The notes under the pieces were generated by a model. That model searched no databases. It worked only from the letters and a program-made list of their open reading frames with translations, and was not told the DNA's origin. Positions 9,736 through 19,026 of a stretch of 64,000 nucleotides of DNA are shown one piece after another (the stretch's first letter is position 1; each line of letters begins with the position of its first letter). The position numbers and the translations under genes were made by a program. The DNA lies in assembly GCF_002128425.1 (NCBI RefSeq), contig NZ_NESS01000001.1:434001-498000 (forward strand), given 5' to 3'. This DNA comes from Gottfriedia acidiceleris (GTDB lineage Bacteria; Bacillota; Bacilli; Bacillales; Bacillaceae_G).

Positions 9736-11085
9736 TTATCCTTTAACAAGCGCATGCTCCTCAAGGAATTTAGTATTATACTTCCCTTTTACGAAGATTT
9801 CATTTTGCAATAAATTTAAATGGAATGGAATTGTTGTGTAAATTCCTTCTACCACAAATTCTTCAAGTGCTCTTATCATTATAGCAATTGCTTCTTCTCT
9901 TGTCTTGCCATGCACGATAACTTTCGCAATCATTGAATCATAATATGGCGGAATTGTGTACCCGCTATATACAGCAGAATCTACACGAACATTCGGGCCA
10001 CCTGGTGGTAAATACGTAATGATTTTACCAGGAGACGGCATAAAGTTCTTATCTGGATTTTCAGCATTAATACGACATTCAATCGACCATCCTTTTAAAG
10101 ATACGTCAGATTGAGTTATTTTTAATGGATGACCTTTAGCAATTAATAATTGTTGCTTAATCAGATCAATACCAGAAATATATTCTGTTACCGGATGCTC
10201 AACTTGAATACGTGTGTTCATCTCCATAAAGAAGAAGTTTTTAGTATGTGGTTCATAAATGAACTCAACCGTACCAGCACCCCAGTAATTTACTGCTTCA
10301 GCTGCACGAACAGCTGCTTGACCCATTTTTTCACGAGTTTCTTCGTCTAAAACAGGCGATGGAGCTTCTTCTACTAATTTTTGAAGACGACGCTGAATTG
10401 TGCAATCACGTTCTCCAAGATGAATCGTATTACCATGTTCATCTGCTAAAACTTGAATTTCAACATGTCTAAAATCTGTTATATATCTTTCAAGATACAC
10501 ACCTGGATTACCGAAAGCAGTTTGAGCTTCTTGTTGAGTAATTTGTATACCTTTTTCAAGTTCAATTTCATCTTTTGCTACACGGATTCCTTTACCTCCG
10601 CCACCAGCTGTAGCTTTGATAATAACTGGATAGCCGATTTCTGCAGCAATCTTTTTACCATCTTCAACACTTTGAATAATACCTTGTGAACCAGGTACTA
10701 CAGGTACCCCTGCTTCCTTCATTGTTTCACGAGCAACGTCTTTTGTACCCATTTTAGAAATAGAATCAGCCGTTGGTCCAATGAATTTCACATTGCACTC
10801 AGTACATAATTCTGCAAAACTAGCATTTTCTGATAAGAAACCATAACCAGGATGGATTCCGTCACAACCAGTTAATTTTGCAATACTAATGATATTCGTC
10901 ATATTTAAATAACTATCTTTTGATAATTTAGGACCTACACAATAAGCTTCATCAGCCATTTGAACATGTAATGCTTCTTTATCTCCTTCAGAGTAAATAG
11001 CAACTGTTTCAATTTTTAATTCTTTACATGCTCGAATAATTCGAATGGCGATTTCTCCTCGATTTGCTATTAAAACCTTTTTCAT
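9736..11085 (-). CDS. accC: Acetyl-CoA carboxylase, biotin carboxylase subunit
   Basis: Carboxylates biotin on AccB using ATP and bicarbonate, the first half-reaction of malonyl-CoA synthesis. The 449-residue product has the biotin carboxylase N-domain ([19 protein letters not shown]), the ATP-grasp glycine loop ([13 protein letters not shown]), the catalytic [14 protein letters not shown] segment and the C-terminal domain. Length matches the family. It lies 43 bases after accB and 15 bases before yqhY in one operon. Confidence 0.97.
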   Translation of the reverse strand: MKKVLIANRGEIAIRIIRACKELKIETVAIYSEGDKEALHVQMADEAYCVGPKLSKDSYLNMTNIISIAKLTGCDGIHPGYGFLSENASFAELCTECNVKFIGPTADSISKMGTKDVARETMKEAGVPVVPGSQGIIQSVEDGKKIAAEIGYPVIIKATAGGGGKGIRVAKDEIELEKGIQITQQEAQTAFGNPGVYLERYITDFRHVEIQVLADEHGNTIHLGERDCTIQRRLQKLVEEAPSPVLDEETREKMGQAAVRAAEAVNYWGAGTVEFIYEPHTKNFFFMEMNTRIQVEHPVTEYISGIDLIKQQLLIAKGHPLKITQSDVSLKGWSIECRINAENPDKNFMPSPGKIITYLPPGGPNVRVDSAVYSGYTIPPYYDSMIAKVIVHGKTREEAIAIMIRALEEFVVEGIYTTIPFHLNLLQNEIFVKGKYNTKFLEEHALVKG

Positions 11086-11128
11086 TTCTTCACCTTCTCT
11101 AGTAAAGTACTGTTAATTTTGTAGATAT

Positions 11129-11611
11129 TTAAGCCTTTACCAAGAATAATGGTTGACCGTATTCTACCAATTGACCACTTTTAGCAAGTACTTCAACGAT
11201 TTCGCCTTCAATTTCAGCTTCAATTTCATTAAATAGCTTCATTGCTTCAACGATACAAACGATTGAATCGTTTGTAATGCGATCGCCAACTGAAACGTAT
11301 TCTTTTGCATCAGGAGATGGAGATGCGTAGAAAGTACCAACCATTGGTGATGTAATCTTATGTAAATTACTTGTATCTTCTTTTTCCACTACAGGTGCAG
11401 CAGTTTCTGCAACAACTGGTCTTTCTAATGTCGCAACTGGAGCAGCCGCAACTGGAGCTGCCTCTTGGTGTACAACTGGAGCAGATGTAACAACAGTTGT
11501 TTGTCCACCTTTTTTAATTTTAACGATCGCACCATTATCCTCAAATTCGAATTCATTTATTGTTGACTGATCGATTAACTTAATTAACTCTCTAATTTCA
11601 TGAATTTTCAT
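11129..11611 (-). CDS. accB: Acetyl-CoA carboxylase biotin carboxyl carrier protein
   Basis: Carries the biotin that moves between AccC and the carboxyltransferase. The 160-residue protein has a short N-terminal domain, an Ala/Pro/Val-rich linker (about residues 45-80) and the C-terminal biotinyl domain with the biotinylated Lys in [16 protein letters not shown]. The ATG at 11609-11611 has AAGGGG 8 bases upstream; a GTG three codons earlier sits on that ribosome site and is unlikely. It is the first gene of the acc operon. Confidence 0.96.
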   Translation of the reverse strand: MKIHEIRELIKLIDQSTINEFEFEDNGAIVKIKKGGQTTVVTSAPVVHQEAAPVAAAPVATLERPVVAETAAPVVEKEDTSNLHKITSPMVGTFYASPSPDAKEYVSVGDRITNDSIVCIVEAMKLFNEIEAEIEGEIVEVLAKSGQLVEYGQPLFLVKA

Positions 11612-11864
11612 TCTGTTCACCCCTTAAGACATATAGTCTAATCTTATAACCTAATACTAAACTTTTCAACAAATTATTTTAACCAAAGTAATTCCTAATT
11701 ATTTTTAGCTAATTTACGAAGAATATTTATATATTATTCCTTACCAAAAATAATTCAATATAAACTATTATAACAGGGAAAATCAAAGACAGAAAGGGAT
11801 AGGGAATTAAGAAGAATCCTAAAATTCACAAAAATTAATTATAAGCTTATTAATAAAAATGAAG
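11612..11864 (-). promoter_or_regulatory. accB upstream region with extended -10 promoter
   Basis: On the minus strand TGTTATAAT (the TATAAT at 11767-11772) is an extended -10 element with only a weak -35. It implies a 5' leader of about 150 bases before accB. I recognise no riboswitch in the leader and no full FapR operator. Confidence 0.45.
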
Positions 11865-11891
11865 AGCCAGTAGAATAGACTTCTACTGGCT
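11865..11891 (-). terminator. Terminator of the spoIIIA operon
   Basis: A perfect 11-bp stem (AGCCAGTAGAA with TTCTACTGGCT) around a 5-base loop, located 12 bases past the spoIIIAH stop. On the minus strand a moderately T-rich tract (CTTCATTTTTATT) follows. Confidence 0.75.
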
Positions 11892-11903
11892 TTGTACATA
11901 AAA

Positions 11904-12467
11904 TTATTTAACTTGGAATTTTACTACTACAAGTTTTTCACCTAAAACACTTCTTGTCATTTGGATGATGTCATTCGCTGCTTTTCTGCTTGGTTTTGAT
12001 GATGTTACATCTACTTTTACTTCATCTTTGTCAGAACGAACTAGTGCATCTTTATAGCCAGCTTCTTTAATCATAGTTTCTACATCTGATTCTAATGCAG
12101 TTAATTTTTGAAGCTCATTCATATTAGTGAATGCTTCACTTTTCTCTTGTGCTGATGCAGTTGCTGAGTCAACAGTAGCTTTGTATTCATCAATTAATTG
12201 ACTTCTTTGATCTTCTTGTTCCATACGTTGTTTTAAGAATACTTCACTCGTAGAATTTTCTTGAGAAGTAGTTTCTTTATCGTTTTGTTTAGTAGAATCT
12301 GTTTTCTTCGTATCTTTAGGAGTTGAGTCTAACGAATCTGTATTAGTATTATTATTCATGTTCATAAAACTTGTTGTTTTTAAATTATCAGGTGTCGTAA
12401 CATAATAAACAGATAATACAACAACTAAACTTAACATTGTTAATAACCAAATTGTTTGTTTTTTCAT
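11904..12467 (-). CDS. spoIIIAH: Stage III sporulation protein AH
   Basis: Mother-cell membrane protein whose extracellular YscJ/FliF-like domain binds SpoIIQ across the intermembrane space and forms the ring of the feeding-tube channel. The 187-residue product has one N-terminal membrane segment (about 5-24), a long hydrophilic Thr/Asp/Lys-rich linker (about 30-85), and a C-terminal ring-building domain ending VLGEKLVVVKFQVK. It is shorter than the 218-residue B. subtilis protein, mainly in the linker. It is the last gene of the spoIIIA operon. Confidence 0.92.
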   Translation of the reverse strand: MKKQTIWLLTMLSLVVVLSVYYVTTPDNLKTTSFMNMNNNTNTDSLDSTPKDTKKTDSTKQNDKETTSQENSTSEVFLKQRMEQEDQRSQLIDEYKATVDSATASAQEKSEAFTNMNELQKLTALESDVETMIKEAGYKDALVRSDKDEVKVDVTSSKPSRKAANDIIQMTRSVLGEKLVVVKFQVK

Positions 12468-12488
12468 TTAACTTTTACCTTCTTCCTC

Positions 12489-13181
12489 TTATTTTTTAGG
12501 TTGTACAGAGACACGATAGCTTGGTACATCAAGTAATCGTGTAACAGCTTCTCTAATCATTTGTTTAATTTCTAGATTTTGTGCACCTTTGGCTACAATT
12601 AAGACTCCTCTAATTCTTGGCATTTCAGTTTCGACTACTACTGGTTCTTGTTTATCTCCGTTATCAATAATGACTACTTGCTCTTCTTGTGATTGATCAT
12701 CAATATTTCGTTTTCCACCTTGTTTGTCTGTTTCATCAGTTTCCTGAGAGCGATTCGTTTTATTTGTTTGATAGACTTTCTTTTCACTACCTTCAAGATT
12801 TACTTCTACTTTTACATTACTAACACCGGCCATATTATTTAATGTGTCTGTTAGCTGTTGCTCATATTTTTTTTCAATTTCTTCTATTTTGTTTGATGAG
12901 GATTTTCCACCACCACTTCCAAGAGTCTCAACAGCTGGTTCATTATTTTTTGGTGTTCCACTCGTTTCTTTCGAAATAGGTGAAAGCATCGAATTCGTAG
13001 TTTGATTTGTATTAGCAAATAGACTGCTTGCAATCATCCAACAAATCCCGAGTCCCAGTAGAGCTAGTACATATTTTCTCGTCAGTTTAAATGGACTTTT
13101 TTCTTTGTCAGAAGAGGTTTTTTCATCGCCATTTCCTTTTAGAAAGTCTGCTAATTTTATTGGTGGAATCTTTTTCTTCAT
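12489..13181 (-). CDS. spoIIIAG: Stage III sporulation protein AG
   Basis: Forms a large ring of the SpoIIIA-SpoIIQ channel. The 230-residue protein has a short cytoplasmic start, one membrane segment (about 34-53, KYVLALLGLGICWMIASSLF), a linker, and the ring-building domain with YEQQLTDTLNNMAGVSNVKV and RIRGVLIVAKGAQN. The insert between the two halves of the domain (about residues 133-175, rich in N, Q, D and E) is where the B. subtilis protein has its beta-triangle. It sits 6 bases after spoIIIAF. Confidence 0.93.
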   Translation of the reverse strand: MKKKIPPIKLADFLKGNGDEKTSSDKEKSPFKLTRKYVLALLGLGICWMIASSLFANTNQTTNSMLSPISKETSGTPKNNEPAVETLGSGGGKSSSNKIEEIEKKYEQQLTDTLNNMAGVSNVKVEVNLEGSEKKVYQTNKTNRSQETDETDKQGGKRNIDDQSQEEQVVIIDNGDKQEPVVVETEMPRIRGVLIVAKGAQNLEIKQMIREAVTRLLDVPSYRVSVQPKK

Positions 13182-13187
13182 TTGTCA

Positions 13188-13805
13188 TTACTCCCCTCCT
13201 TCCATTTTGAGTTCGATTTGCTTGTCCTCAAGCTCCCATTTATTTGCTAAAAAAGTTTGTAACTCTTGTTGTTTAATTTTTTCATCGTCTGTCTGAACTG
13301 GCTGATCGGTATTAATCGATACTTCTTGAACAGGTTCTACATTGCTTGTCTCATCTTTTTTAGGGCTTACGTAAACGATTACTTTAGATAGATCTTTAGC
13401 TGTTTTTACTGTATTTACTCCATCTTTTACTTGTAAATCTACATTTGTGATTACCTGTTCAAATTCTTTTGTAAAGCTTTTTTCAACATCCTTTTTCATT
13501 TGGACAGCCATTTGTTTTAATATATATGCACGTTCTGCTTCTTGTATTTCATTTTTCTTATTATTTATTTCATTTTTTATTTCGCCATTCGCTTCATACG
13601 TTTTAGACTGGTATCCAGCTAGTACTTCTTTTATATTTACTCTGAATAATTGAAAAATTGGTTGGAGCATCATGACAATTAATAATAGACTCGCTACAAA
13701 TCGTACATATTTTGCTAAGCCGGTATTTGGAATTAACATCATAATGATGGTTGCAACTAATATATAGACGATAATATTTGAAACCCAGTGTATAAAGAAT
13801 TCCAT
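13188..13805 (-). CDS. spoIIIAF: Stage III sporulation protein AF
   Basis: Member of the SpoIIIA complex of the mother-cell forespore-facing membrane. The 205-residue protein has two N-terminal membrane segments (about 8-26 and 33-52), followed by a soluble ring-building-like domain (about 85-140) and an acidic tail. Length is almost that of the B. subtilis protein. It lies between spoIIIAE and spoIIIAG with gaps under 10 bases. Confidence 0.92.
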   Translation of the reverse strand: MEFFIHWVSNIIVYILVATIIMMLIPNTGLAKYVRFVASLLLIVMMLQPIFQLFRVNIKEVLAGYQSKTYEANGEIKNEINNKKNEIQEAERAYILKQMAVQMKKDVEKSFTKEFEQVITNVDLQVKDGVNTVKTAKDLSKVIVYVSPKKDETSNVEPVQEVSINTDQPVQTDDEKIKQQELQTFLANKWELEDKQIELKMEGGE

Positions 13806-13813
13806 TTTTTCAC

Positions 13814-14983
13814 CTACCTAAACATGACGACAATATTTCCTGCCGCTATTATTAATGTCATACTTAAGAAAAACATTAATGAAACAATTGATAAACAAAC
13901 AAATAAATAAGTTACACTTTTTCCAATCGTATCGATCGTGCTAATGATATTTTTACTTCCAACTGGTTGTAAAATCGCCGCTGAGAATTTATAAATTAAA
14001 GCTAAAACTAATATTTTAATAGCCGGGAAAACAACGATTGCTAATAAAGTAACCAAACCTACTATCCCGACAGTATTTTTTAATAATAAAGACGCACTAA
14101 TAACTGTATCTGTCACATCTGCAAAAACTTTACCAACAACCGGAATAAAATTACTAGTCACAAATTTAGCTGTTTTAACCGCTACCCCATCTGTTACTGC
14201 AGTTGTCAAACCTTGTACACTTAATACTCCTAAAAAAATAGTTAAAAAGATTCCTAGTACTCCTACAGCAACATTTCTTATTAAAGAAGCTAATTTTGTC
14301 ACCTTTAACTCATCATTTATAATGCTTACAATACTTAAAATTGTAGATACAAGAATTAAAGGTAGGACAAAATACGTCACTAGTAATCCACTTGTATGCA
14401 TTAAAAAAATTAAGATTGGATGGAAAACACCAACAGAGATGACACCACCTGAAGTTGCAATTAAAGCTAGTAAAATAGGAATTAAAGCTCGTAAAAAGTC
14501 AATCATAACTGTAATGGCATCTTGGGTGGCCTGTGTTGCAATATAGAAACTATTTAATGCAAAAACTACAAGTACTAGAAAAACAACATTATCGGCAATT
14601 TTACTGACTGTACTCTTTTCAAATGCATTTTGTAATGATTGGAGTAAAGAACTAAAAATAACTAACATAATTAAAATCCCTAATATTTTTCCATTACTTA
14701 ATAACTCAAAAAATATATATTTACCAAATGCAATAAACCATTCTTGTAATGAAAATTTCTTTTCTCCCTTTATAAATTGGATAAAGTCCCCTTTTTGACT
14801 TTCTGGTAAAAAACCACCATATTTATGAACAACTTCATCCCAATATTGTTGAACTTCATCGATCCCTAATTTTTGTATTTGTTCATTTACTATTTCAGCA
14901 GGTGGAGGAGCAGCTTGTACAATTCTTGGTACTAAAAAAAAGAGAGTAAAGAAAAGAAGAAAAACCTTCATCCTTTTTGACAT
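13814..14983 (-). CDS. spoIIIAE: Stage III sporulation protein AE
   Basis: Polytopic membrane protein of the SpoIIIA complex. The 389-residue product begins with a signal-peptide-like stretch ending RIVQAAPPP (cleavage probably after QAA), followed by a soluble segment and about seven or eight membrane helices through to the C-terminus. The family has distant similarity to permease proteins. The start ATG is preceded by AAAGGAGG. It is placed as usual between AD and AF. Confidence 0.93.
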   Translation of the reverse strand: MSKRMKVFLLFFTLFFLVPRIVQAAPPPAEIVNEQIQKLGIDEVQQYWDEVVHKYGGFLPESQKGDFIQFIKGEKKFSLQEWFIAFGKYIFFELLSNGKILGILIMLVIFSSLLQSLQNAFEKSTVSKIADNVVFLVLVVFALNSFYIATQATQDAITVMIDFLRALIPILLALIATSGGVISVGVFHPILIFLMHTSGLLVTYFVLPLILVSTILSIVSIINDELKVTKLASLIRNVAVGVLGIFLTIFLGVLSVQGLTTAVTDGVAVKTAKFVTSNFIPVVGKVFADVTDTVISASLLLKNTVGIVGLVTLLAIVVFPAIKILVLALIYKFSAAILQPVGSKNIISTIDTIGKSVTYLFVCLSIVSLMFFLSMTLIIAAGNIVVMFR

Positions 14984-15004
14984 AATGTCCTCCTTTCCTT
15001 ACAT

Positions 15005-15403
15005 CTAAGAAACTTTTGGTAAAAAGCTTAAAATTGTTTCAATTAATGCTGTTAAAATCGGAACTGCAAGAACCAAAATGAGTACTTTTCCCCCTAATTC
15101 AATCTTGGAAGCAATTGCCCCTTGTCCTGCATCTTTCGTAATTTGAACTCCAAATTCAGCTATGTATGCGATCCCAATAATTTTTAATAAAGTTTCAACA
15201 TACACATTTTTAATACTCGCTTGATTTGCTAGTTTTTGAATTTCATCTAATAAGAATTGAACCTTATCTAACAAAAATAAAAATAATACACAGCTTATAA
15301 AAACAGTTATTGCTAATGTAAAATTATTCATCTTAAATTGATTTAATAAAAGAATGACAAATGTTGCTGCTAACCCAATACCGACAATTTGGATGATTTC
15401 CAA
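15005..15403 (-). CDS. spoIIIAD: Stage III sporulation protein AD
   Basis: Small membrane protein of the SpoIIIA complex with similarity to SpoIIIAC. The 132-residue protein has four membrane helices and the family pattern IAEFGVQITKDAGQGAIASK. It starts with TTG at 15401-15403, supported by AGGGGTGAG just upstream and by length agreement with the 133-residue B. subtilis protein. Confidence 0.92.
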   Translation of the reverse strand: MEIIQIVGIGLAATFVILLLNQFKMNNFTLAITVFISCVLFLFLLDKVQFLLDEIQKLANQASIKNVYVETLLKIIGIAYIAEFGVQITKDAGQGAIASKIELGGKVLILVLAVPILTALIETILSFLPKVS

Positions 15404-15420
15404 AGACTCTCACCCCTAAT

Positions 15421-15624
15421 CTAATGAAATAGAAATACATCCCTAACTTTATTAAACAGATCACCAGCTTTAGTGATCACTTGAAGAAATACGATAATGA
15501 ATGCAGTAATAATTGTCCATGTAGCAAACTCTTCCTGTCCGGCTTTTTTTAAAACTGCATGGATAATTGCAGCAATTACACCAATCCCAGCTATTTGAAA
15601 CATCAGTGCATAATTTGTAATCAA
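15421..15624 (-). CDS. spoIIIAC: Stage III sporulation protein AC
   Basis: A 67-residue membrane protein with two hydrophobic segments (about 7-25 and 35-52) and the pattern FQIAGIGVIAAIIHAVLKKA shared with the family. The start is TTG at 15622-15624, with AGGAGGG 7 bases upstream. It lies in the conserved spoIIIA order between AB and AD. Confidence 0.9.
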   Translation of the reverse strand: MITNYALMFQIAGIGVIAAIIHAVLKKAGQEEFATWTIITAFIIVFLQVITKAGDLFNKVRDVFLFH

Positions 15625-15636
15625 TTTAAATCCCTC

Positions 15637-16149
15637 CTACAAGAGTAATATAACTATTAATATTCCGCTTAAAACTCCTAGCATTTTGGACATTCGTTCA
15701 TAACTGACCTGCGAATCGATTGCTTCCTGCTCTTCTCTTTCTAAATGCTTTAATGCTAAAATGATTTGTTTTTGTTGTGAATATTTATCATGCATACCAA
15801 TCGTCTCACCAAACTGTAATAATACTTGTATGTCAGACTCTTTAATCGAGACAGTTTTAGCATATTTCATTAATGAATTTTCCCAAGCTTCTTTCGCTGA
15901 AAATGCACTAGTTTCTAGTTGAATAGCAAAATCCTTTAAACAACTATTAATCGGTCCTTTTAATTGACTAGCAATTCTCCTAAACGCTTCTTGCAGAGGC
16001 AATTGACTATACATAACCTCTGCTTCAAGAGATTGGAGAGCCAACTTCCATCCCCTTAATTCTTTTGTCCGTTCTGTTAATCTACCTGCGAAATAAAACC
16101 CAAGCCAACTTGTTGAAAAAATGATAATAAGTGCTCCAATCCATCTCAT
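15637..16149 (-). CDS. spoIIIAB: Stage III sporulation protein AB
   Basis: SpoIIIAB has a GspF-like fold and is thought to work with the ATPase SpoIIIAA. The 170-residue product has a membrane segment at each end (about 2-22 and 153-170) and a helical middle (ELRGWKLALQSLEAEVMYSQ). Its ATG follows the spoIIIAA stop codon directly (TAAATG), so translation is coupled. Confidence 0.93.
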   Translation of the reverse strand: MRWIGALIIIFSTSWLGFYFAGRLTERTKELRGWKLALQSLEAEVMYSQLPLQEAFRRIASQLKGPINSCLKDFAIQLETSAFSAKEAWENSLMKYAKTVSIKESDIQVLLQFGETIGMHDKYSQQKQIILALKHLEREEQEAIDSQVSYERMSKMLGVLSGILIVILLL

Positions 16150-17070
16150 TTAAAGCACCGCCCTCGGATGAAATAAACTAGCGCTATCCTTATTTTTAAT
16201 ATCTGTAACAGTACCAGGTGAGGGAAAACTTGAAATTTCGATAAACCGTTCAAATGTCCCATTTTGAAACAAAGGTTGAAGAGAAGGGCGTTTTCTTATT
16301 TCCTCTAGTGAATAACCATGGACCGTCACTATTAATTGAACACCGGCAAAGATCGCTTCTAAAATTGCATCTACATCTTCCTTTTTTCCAATTTCGTCTA
16401 CAAGAATGACATGAGGACTCATCGACCTTACAAGCATCATCATTCCTTCAGCTTTTGGGCATGCATCTAATACATCGATTCTTTCACCAAATGTATATTG
16501 AGGTACCCCTTTAACTGAACCTGCTATTTCAGATCGTTCGTCAACAATGCCAACCTTCCCAGGCCTTATTCCCCTTATGGCATCACCTTGACTCACTACT
16601 CTTGCAAAATCTCTAAGTAATGTTGTTTTCCCAGCTTGTGGCGGGCCAATCAGCATTGTATTTTTCCATCTTCCTTCATAAACATACTTTACAAATGGAC
16701 TAGCTATTCCAACTTTTTCTTTTGCAATACGAAAATTATAAGAACTAATATCTCGAATCATTTTAACCATTCCGTTTTCGGTTACAACTCGACCAGCTAG
16801 CCCTACTCGATGTCCACCTTTGATTGTGATATAGCCTTTTTTCAATTCTTCCTCAATTGTATAAATTGAAAATTGACTTAGCTTTCCAAGAATCTGTCCG
16901 CCTTCTTCTTCTGTTAAAATATAAGGTATAAAATTTGACTGATTATTAGAAATCACTTCAACTGGACGACCGACCCTTAACCTTAATTCCTCTACATGAT
17001 GTAGGTCACCATATGAACGCTGTAGCTTTTCTTTAATTAATGTAGGCAATACATTGAAAACCTCTTCCAT
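16150..17070 (-). CDS. spoIIIAA: Stage III sporulation protein AA, ATPase
   Basis: Cytoplasmic secretion-type ATPase that powers the SpoIIIA complex in the mother cell. The 306-residue protein has the Walker A motif GPPQAGKTTLLR, the Walker B region SPHVILVDEIGK and an arginine-rich end. Length agrees with B. subtilis (307). It is the first gene of the operon; the sigma-E promoter expected just upstream would overlap yqhV, and I could not identify it with confidence. Confidence 0.95.
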   Translation of the reverse strand: MEEVFNVLPTLIKEKLQRSYGDLHHVEELRLRVGRPVEVISNNQSNFIPYILTEEEGGQILGKLSQFSIYTIEEELKKGYITIKGGHRVGLAGRVVTENGMVKMIRDISSYNFRIAKEKVGIASPFVKYVYEGRWKNTMLIGPPQAGKTTLLRDFARVVSQGDAIRGIRPGKVGIVDERSEIAGSVKGVPQYTFGERIDVLDACPKAEGMMMLVRSMSPHVILVDEIGKKEDVDAILEAIFAGVQLIVTVHGYSLEEIRKRPSLQPLFQNGTFERFIEISSFPSPGTVTDIKNKDSASLFHPRAVL

Positions 17071-17086
17071 AAAAGGTCACATCCTA

Positions 17087-17368
17087 TCATTTAAAAACTG
17101 CCAACAATATTAAAAACACACCGCAAACTACTAAAACTAATCGAATCGGATCTAATTTAGATGCAACACCTATAATTCCAATAGCCATTGTTGAAATGAG
17201 GATAATAGGCCCAACAGTTGCCAAAACACTATTTACTGCTAATGCTTTCTTAATATCGTTAAAATACAAAATTGTAAAAGCAGCAATCAATTCTACACTT
17301 CCACCAAAAACTCTGAGCATTCCCATACTTAGAACTGCTCGATCCATTGAATCAATCCAATCCTTCAT
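17087..17368 (-). CDS. yqhV: YqhV family membrane protein (DUF2619)
   Basis: Small membrane protein of unknown function that precedes spoIIIAA in many Bacilli. The 93 residues include three hydrophobic segments (about 22-37, 44-66 and 73-92) after a short polar start, MKDWIDSMDRAVLSMGMLRV. The length equals that of B. subtilis YqhV. Its position 16 bases before spoIIIAA suggests that it may be read with the sporulation operon. The name rests on size, pattern and synteny. Confidence 0.85.
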   Translation of the reverse strand: MKDWIDSMDRAVLSMGMLRVFGGSVELIAAFTILYFNDIKKALAVNSVLATVGPIILISTMAIGIIGVASKLDPIRLVLVVCGVFLILLAVFK

Positions 17369-17454
17369 AGATACACACCTTTTTCATTCTTTTTTATTAC
17401 TAATATGCTGAACATGTCCATTTCAGAAGACAAACATTAATTAGAAGGCACAAA

Positions 17455-17484
17455 AAAGAGAGAAGTCGGATAACTTCTCTCTTT
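17455..17484 (-). terminator. Intrinsic terminator upstream of yqhV
   Basis: A perfect 12-bp stem (AAAGAGAGAAGT with ACTTCTCTCTTT) and a 6-base loop, followed on the minus strand by TTTTTT. It would end a transcript coming from the DUF456 gene, or one covering the structured region just upstream. Confidence 0.85.
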
Positions 17485-17537
17485 AGACTTACTTATGAAT
17501 GATTGATGTGGATCTGACAAAGTAAATATGAAAATAA

Positions 17538-17696
17538 CTTACTCCTGACAGGTCTATGAGTAAGCAAAAAACCAATAATATAAAATTAACTATTTACTCA
17601 TAAAGGGTTCATGAGTAACAATTTAAGCTAAATAATGAAATGAACTTACTTATAATAGGCTGTAGTGGAAATCAACATGACTACACTTACTATAAG
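17538..17696 (-). repeat. Array of three hairpins, two of them related copies, in a non-coding gap
   Basis: Between the DUF456 gene and the terminator at 17455-17484 there are three inverted repeats. 17594-17618 and 17539-17563 (minus strand) both read TTACTCAT, then ACC near the loop, then GAGTAA, and agree at 19 of 25 positions; their starts are 55 bases apart. A third, longer stem pairs 17649-17666 with 17680-17696 (6, 4 and 6 bp, broken by one mismatch and one bulge). No reading frame with a ribosome site covers them. This looks like a structured RNA or a degenerate repeat element. Its function is unknown. Confidence 0.5.
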
Positions 17697-17743
17697 GCAG
17701 AATACATTCTTCGTTGTTTTAATATAAGATTCTAAAAACCAAA

Positions 17744-18232
17744 TTAAAAGATAATATAAACAAAAAAGATTATAACCATAATAACTTGCAATACCGCTTT
17801 TGCTAATGAGCTACTAATAAAAGAGACAACTGTCGCCCATGCAGATTTTATTGATTCTTTCGTATTCTTCCCTTGTAATTTCTCAGCTATAAAAACAGAA
17901 ATGAATGGGACAATAATTAAGCCAAAGGGAGGAAAAACAAACGAACCAACGATTACAGCCAAACAACCTACTCTTTCACCAGTTTTTGTACTGCCGTATT
18001 TTTTTAGAAAATATTTATTAGCTAGAATATCCGCTAGAAAAATAACAGCTGTAAAAATCAGCATAATAATCCAAAACGACATATTTAAATTAGTTTTATT
18101 AATACCAAAGTAATAAATTAAAAACCCTACCCATAATACTGGTACCCCTGGAATTATTGGTTTGATTAGCGCAACAAACGCCAATGCAAAACAAATGATA
18201 ATCAATGTCCAAAGAACAATTGATGTAACCAT
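17744..18232 (-). CDS. DUF456 family membrane protein
   Basis: Membrane protein of the DUF456 family (B. subtilis YqgC is a member); no function is known. The 162-residue protein has about five hydrophobic segments and the family's glycine-zipper-like region GERVGCLAVIVGSFVFPPFG near its middle. In B. subtilis the homologue lies elsewhere, so its place between efp and yqhV is a local rearrangement. The ATG is preceded by GGGTGATGAA. A terminator after efp separates it from that gene. Confidence 0.8.
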   Translation of the reverse strand: MVTSIVLWTLIIICFALAFVALIKPIIPGVPVLWVGFLIYYFGINKTNLNMSFWIIMLIFTAVIFLADILANKYFLKKYGSTKTGERVGCLAVIVGSFVFPPFGLIIVPFISVFIAEKLQGKNTKESIKSAWATVVSFISSSLAKAVLQVIMVIIFFVYIIF

Positions 18233-18264
18233 TTCATCACCCTTACTTATTTAATTTAGTTAAT

Positions 18265-18297
18265 AAGAAAAAGAGACACTCTTTAAATAAGTGCCTC
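18265..18297 (-). terminator. Terminator after efp
   Basis: An 8-bp stem (GAGGCACT with AGTGTCTC on the minus strand, one wobble) followed by TTTTTCTTATT, 16 bases past the efp stop. Confidence 0.75.
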
Positions 18298-18313
18298 CAT
18301 TTTTTACATTTAA

Positions 18314-18877
18314 TTAAGCTTTTGCACGTGAAACGTAGCTAGCTTCAGTTGTGTTAATAATTAATACTTCGCCTTCATTAATGAAGATTGGTACTTGAAC
18401 TACTAAACCAGTTTCCATTGTAGCTGGTTTTGTAACGTTAGAAGCAGTATCACCTTTAATACCTGGTTCAGTTTCAACTACTTTTAATTCAACTGTGTTT
18501 GGTAATTCAACACCTAGAATTTCACTTTCAAAAGTCATGATATAAACTTCCATATTTTCTTTAAGGAATTTTAATTCACGTTCAATATTTGCTTCTGGTA
18601 ATTCAATTTGCTCATAAGACTCATTGTCCATGAATACATGTTGGTTACCATTTGCATATAAATATTGCATTTTACGGTTTTGAATATGTGCTTTTGCTAC
18701 TTTCTCACCAGCACGGAATGTTTTTTCTTGTACAGCACCAGTACGTAGGTTACGAAGTTTTGAACGTACGAATGCAGCACCTTTACCCGGTTTAACGTGT
18801 TGGAAATCGATTACTTGCCAAAGTCCACCGTCAGTTTCAATTGTTAAACCTGTACGAAAATCGTTTACTGAAATCAT
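18314..18877 (-). CDS. efp: Elongation factor P
   Basis: EF-P relieves ribosome stalling at polyproline runs. The 187-residue protein has the three beta-barrel domains of the family. The modified Lys at the tip of domain I is present as K32 in [10 protein letters not shown], the residue that carries 5-aminopentanol in B. subtilis. The start has AGGAGG about 8 bases upstream. It lies downstream of the aroQ and peptidase genes, as in other Bacilli. Confidence 0.97.
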   Translation of the reverse strand: MISVNDFRTGLTIETDGGLWQVIDFQHVKPGKGAAFVRSKLRNLRTGAVQEKTFRAGEKVAKAHIQNRKMQYLYANGNQHVFMDNESYEQIELPEANIERELKFLKENMEVYIMTFESEILGVELPNTVELKVVETEPGIKGDTASNVTKPATMETGLVVQVPIFINEGEVLIINTTEASYVSRAKA

Positions 18878-18897
18878 TAAATATCCTCCTAAAAAAT

Positions 18898-18941
18898 GAA
18901 ATGGTCCTATAAGTATGTATTGTGTAAAAAAGAACCATTTC
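18898..18941 (-). promoter_or_regulatory. Inverted repeat in the efp leader
   Basis: GAAATGGT (18898-18905) and ACCATTTC (18934-18941) form an 8-bp inverted repeat with a 28-base loop, directly before the efp ribosome binding site (AGGAGG). It could affect initiation, but no known regulator is matched. Confidence 0.25.
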
Positions 18942-19026
18942 TCTTACCATGAATTTCTTTTACAACTTTATATCATAAAGTAAAATACGCTTTTTGTGTA
19001 GTTCTAATTTCTAATCTAATGAAAAC

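Noticed and set aside
11612-11760. Possible FapR operator in the accB leader
   Set aside because: Only a TTAGTA-like half is seen, without the paired half of the 17-base FapR consensus.
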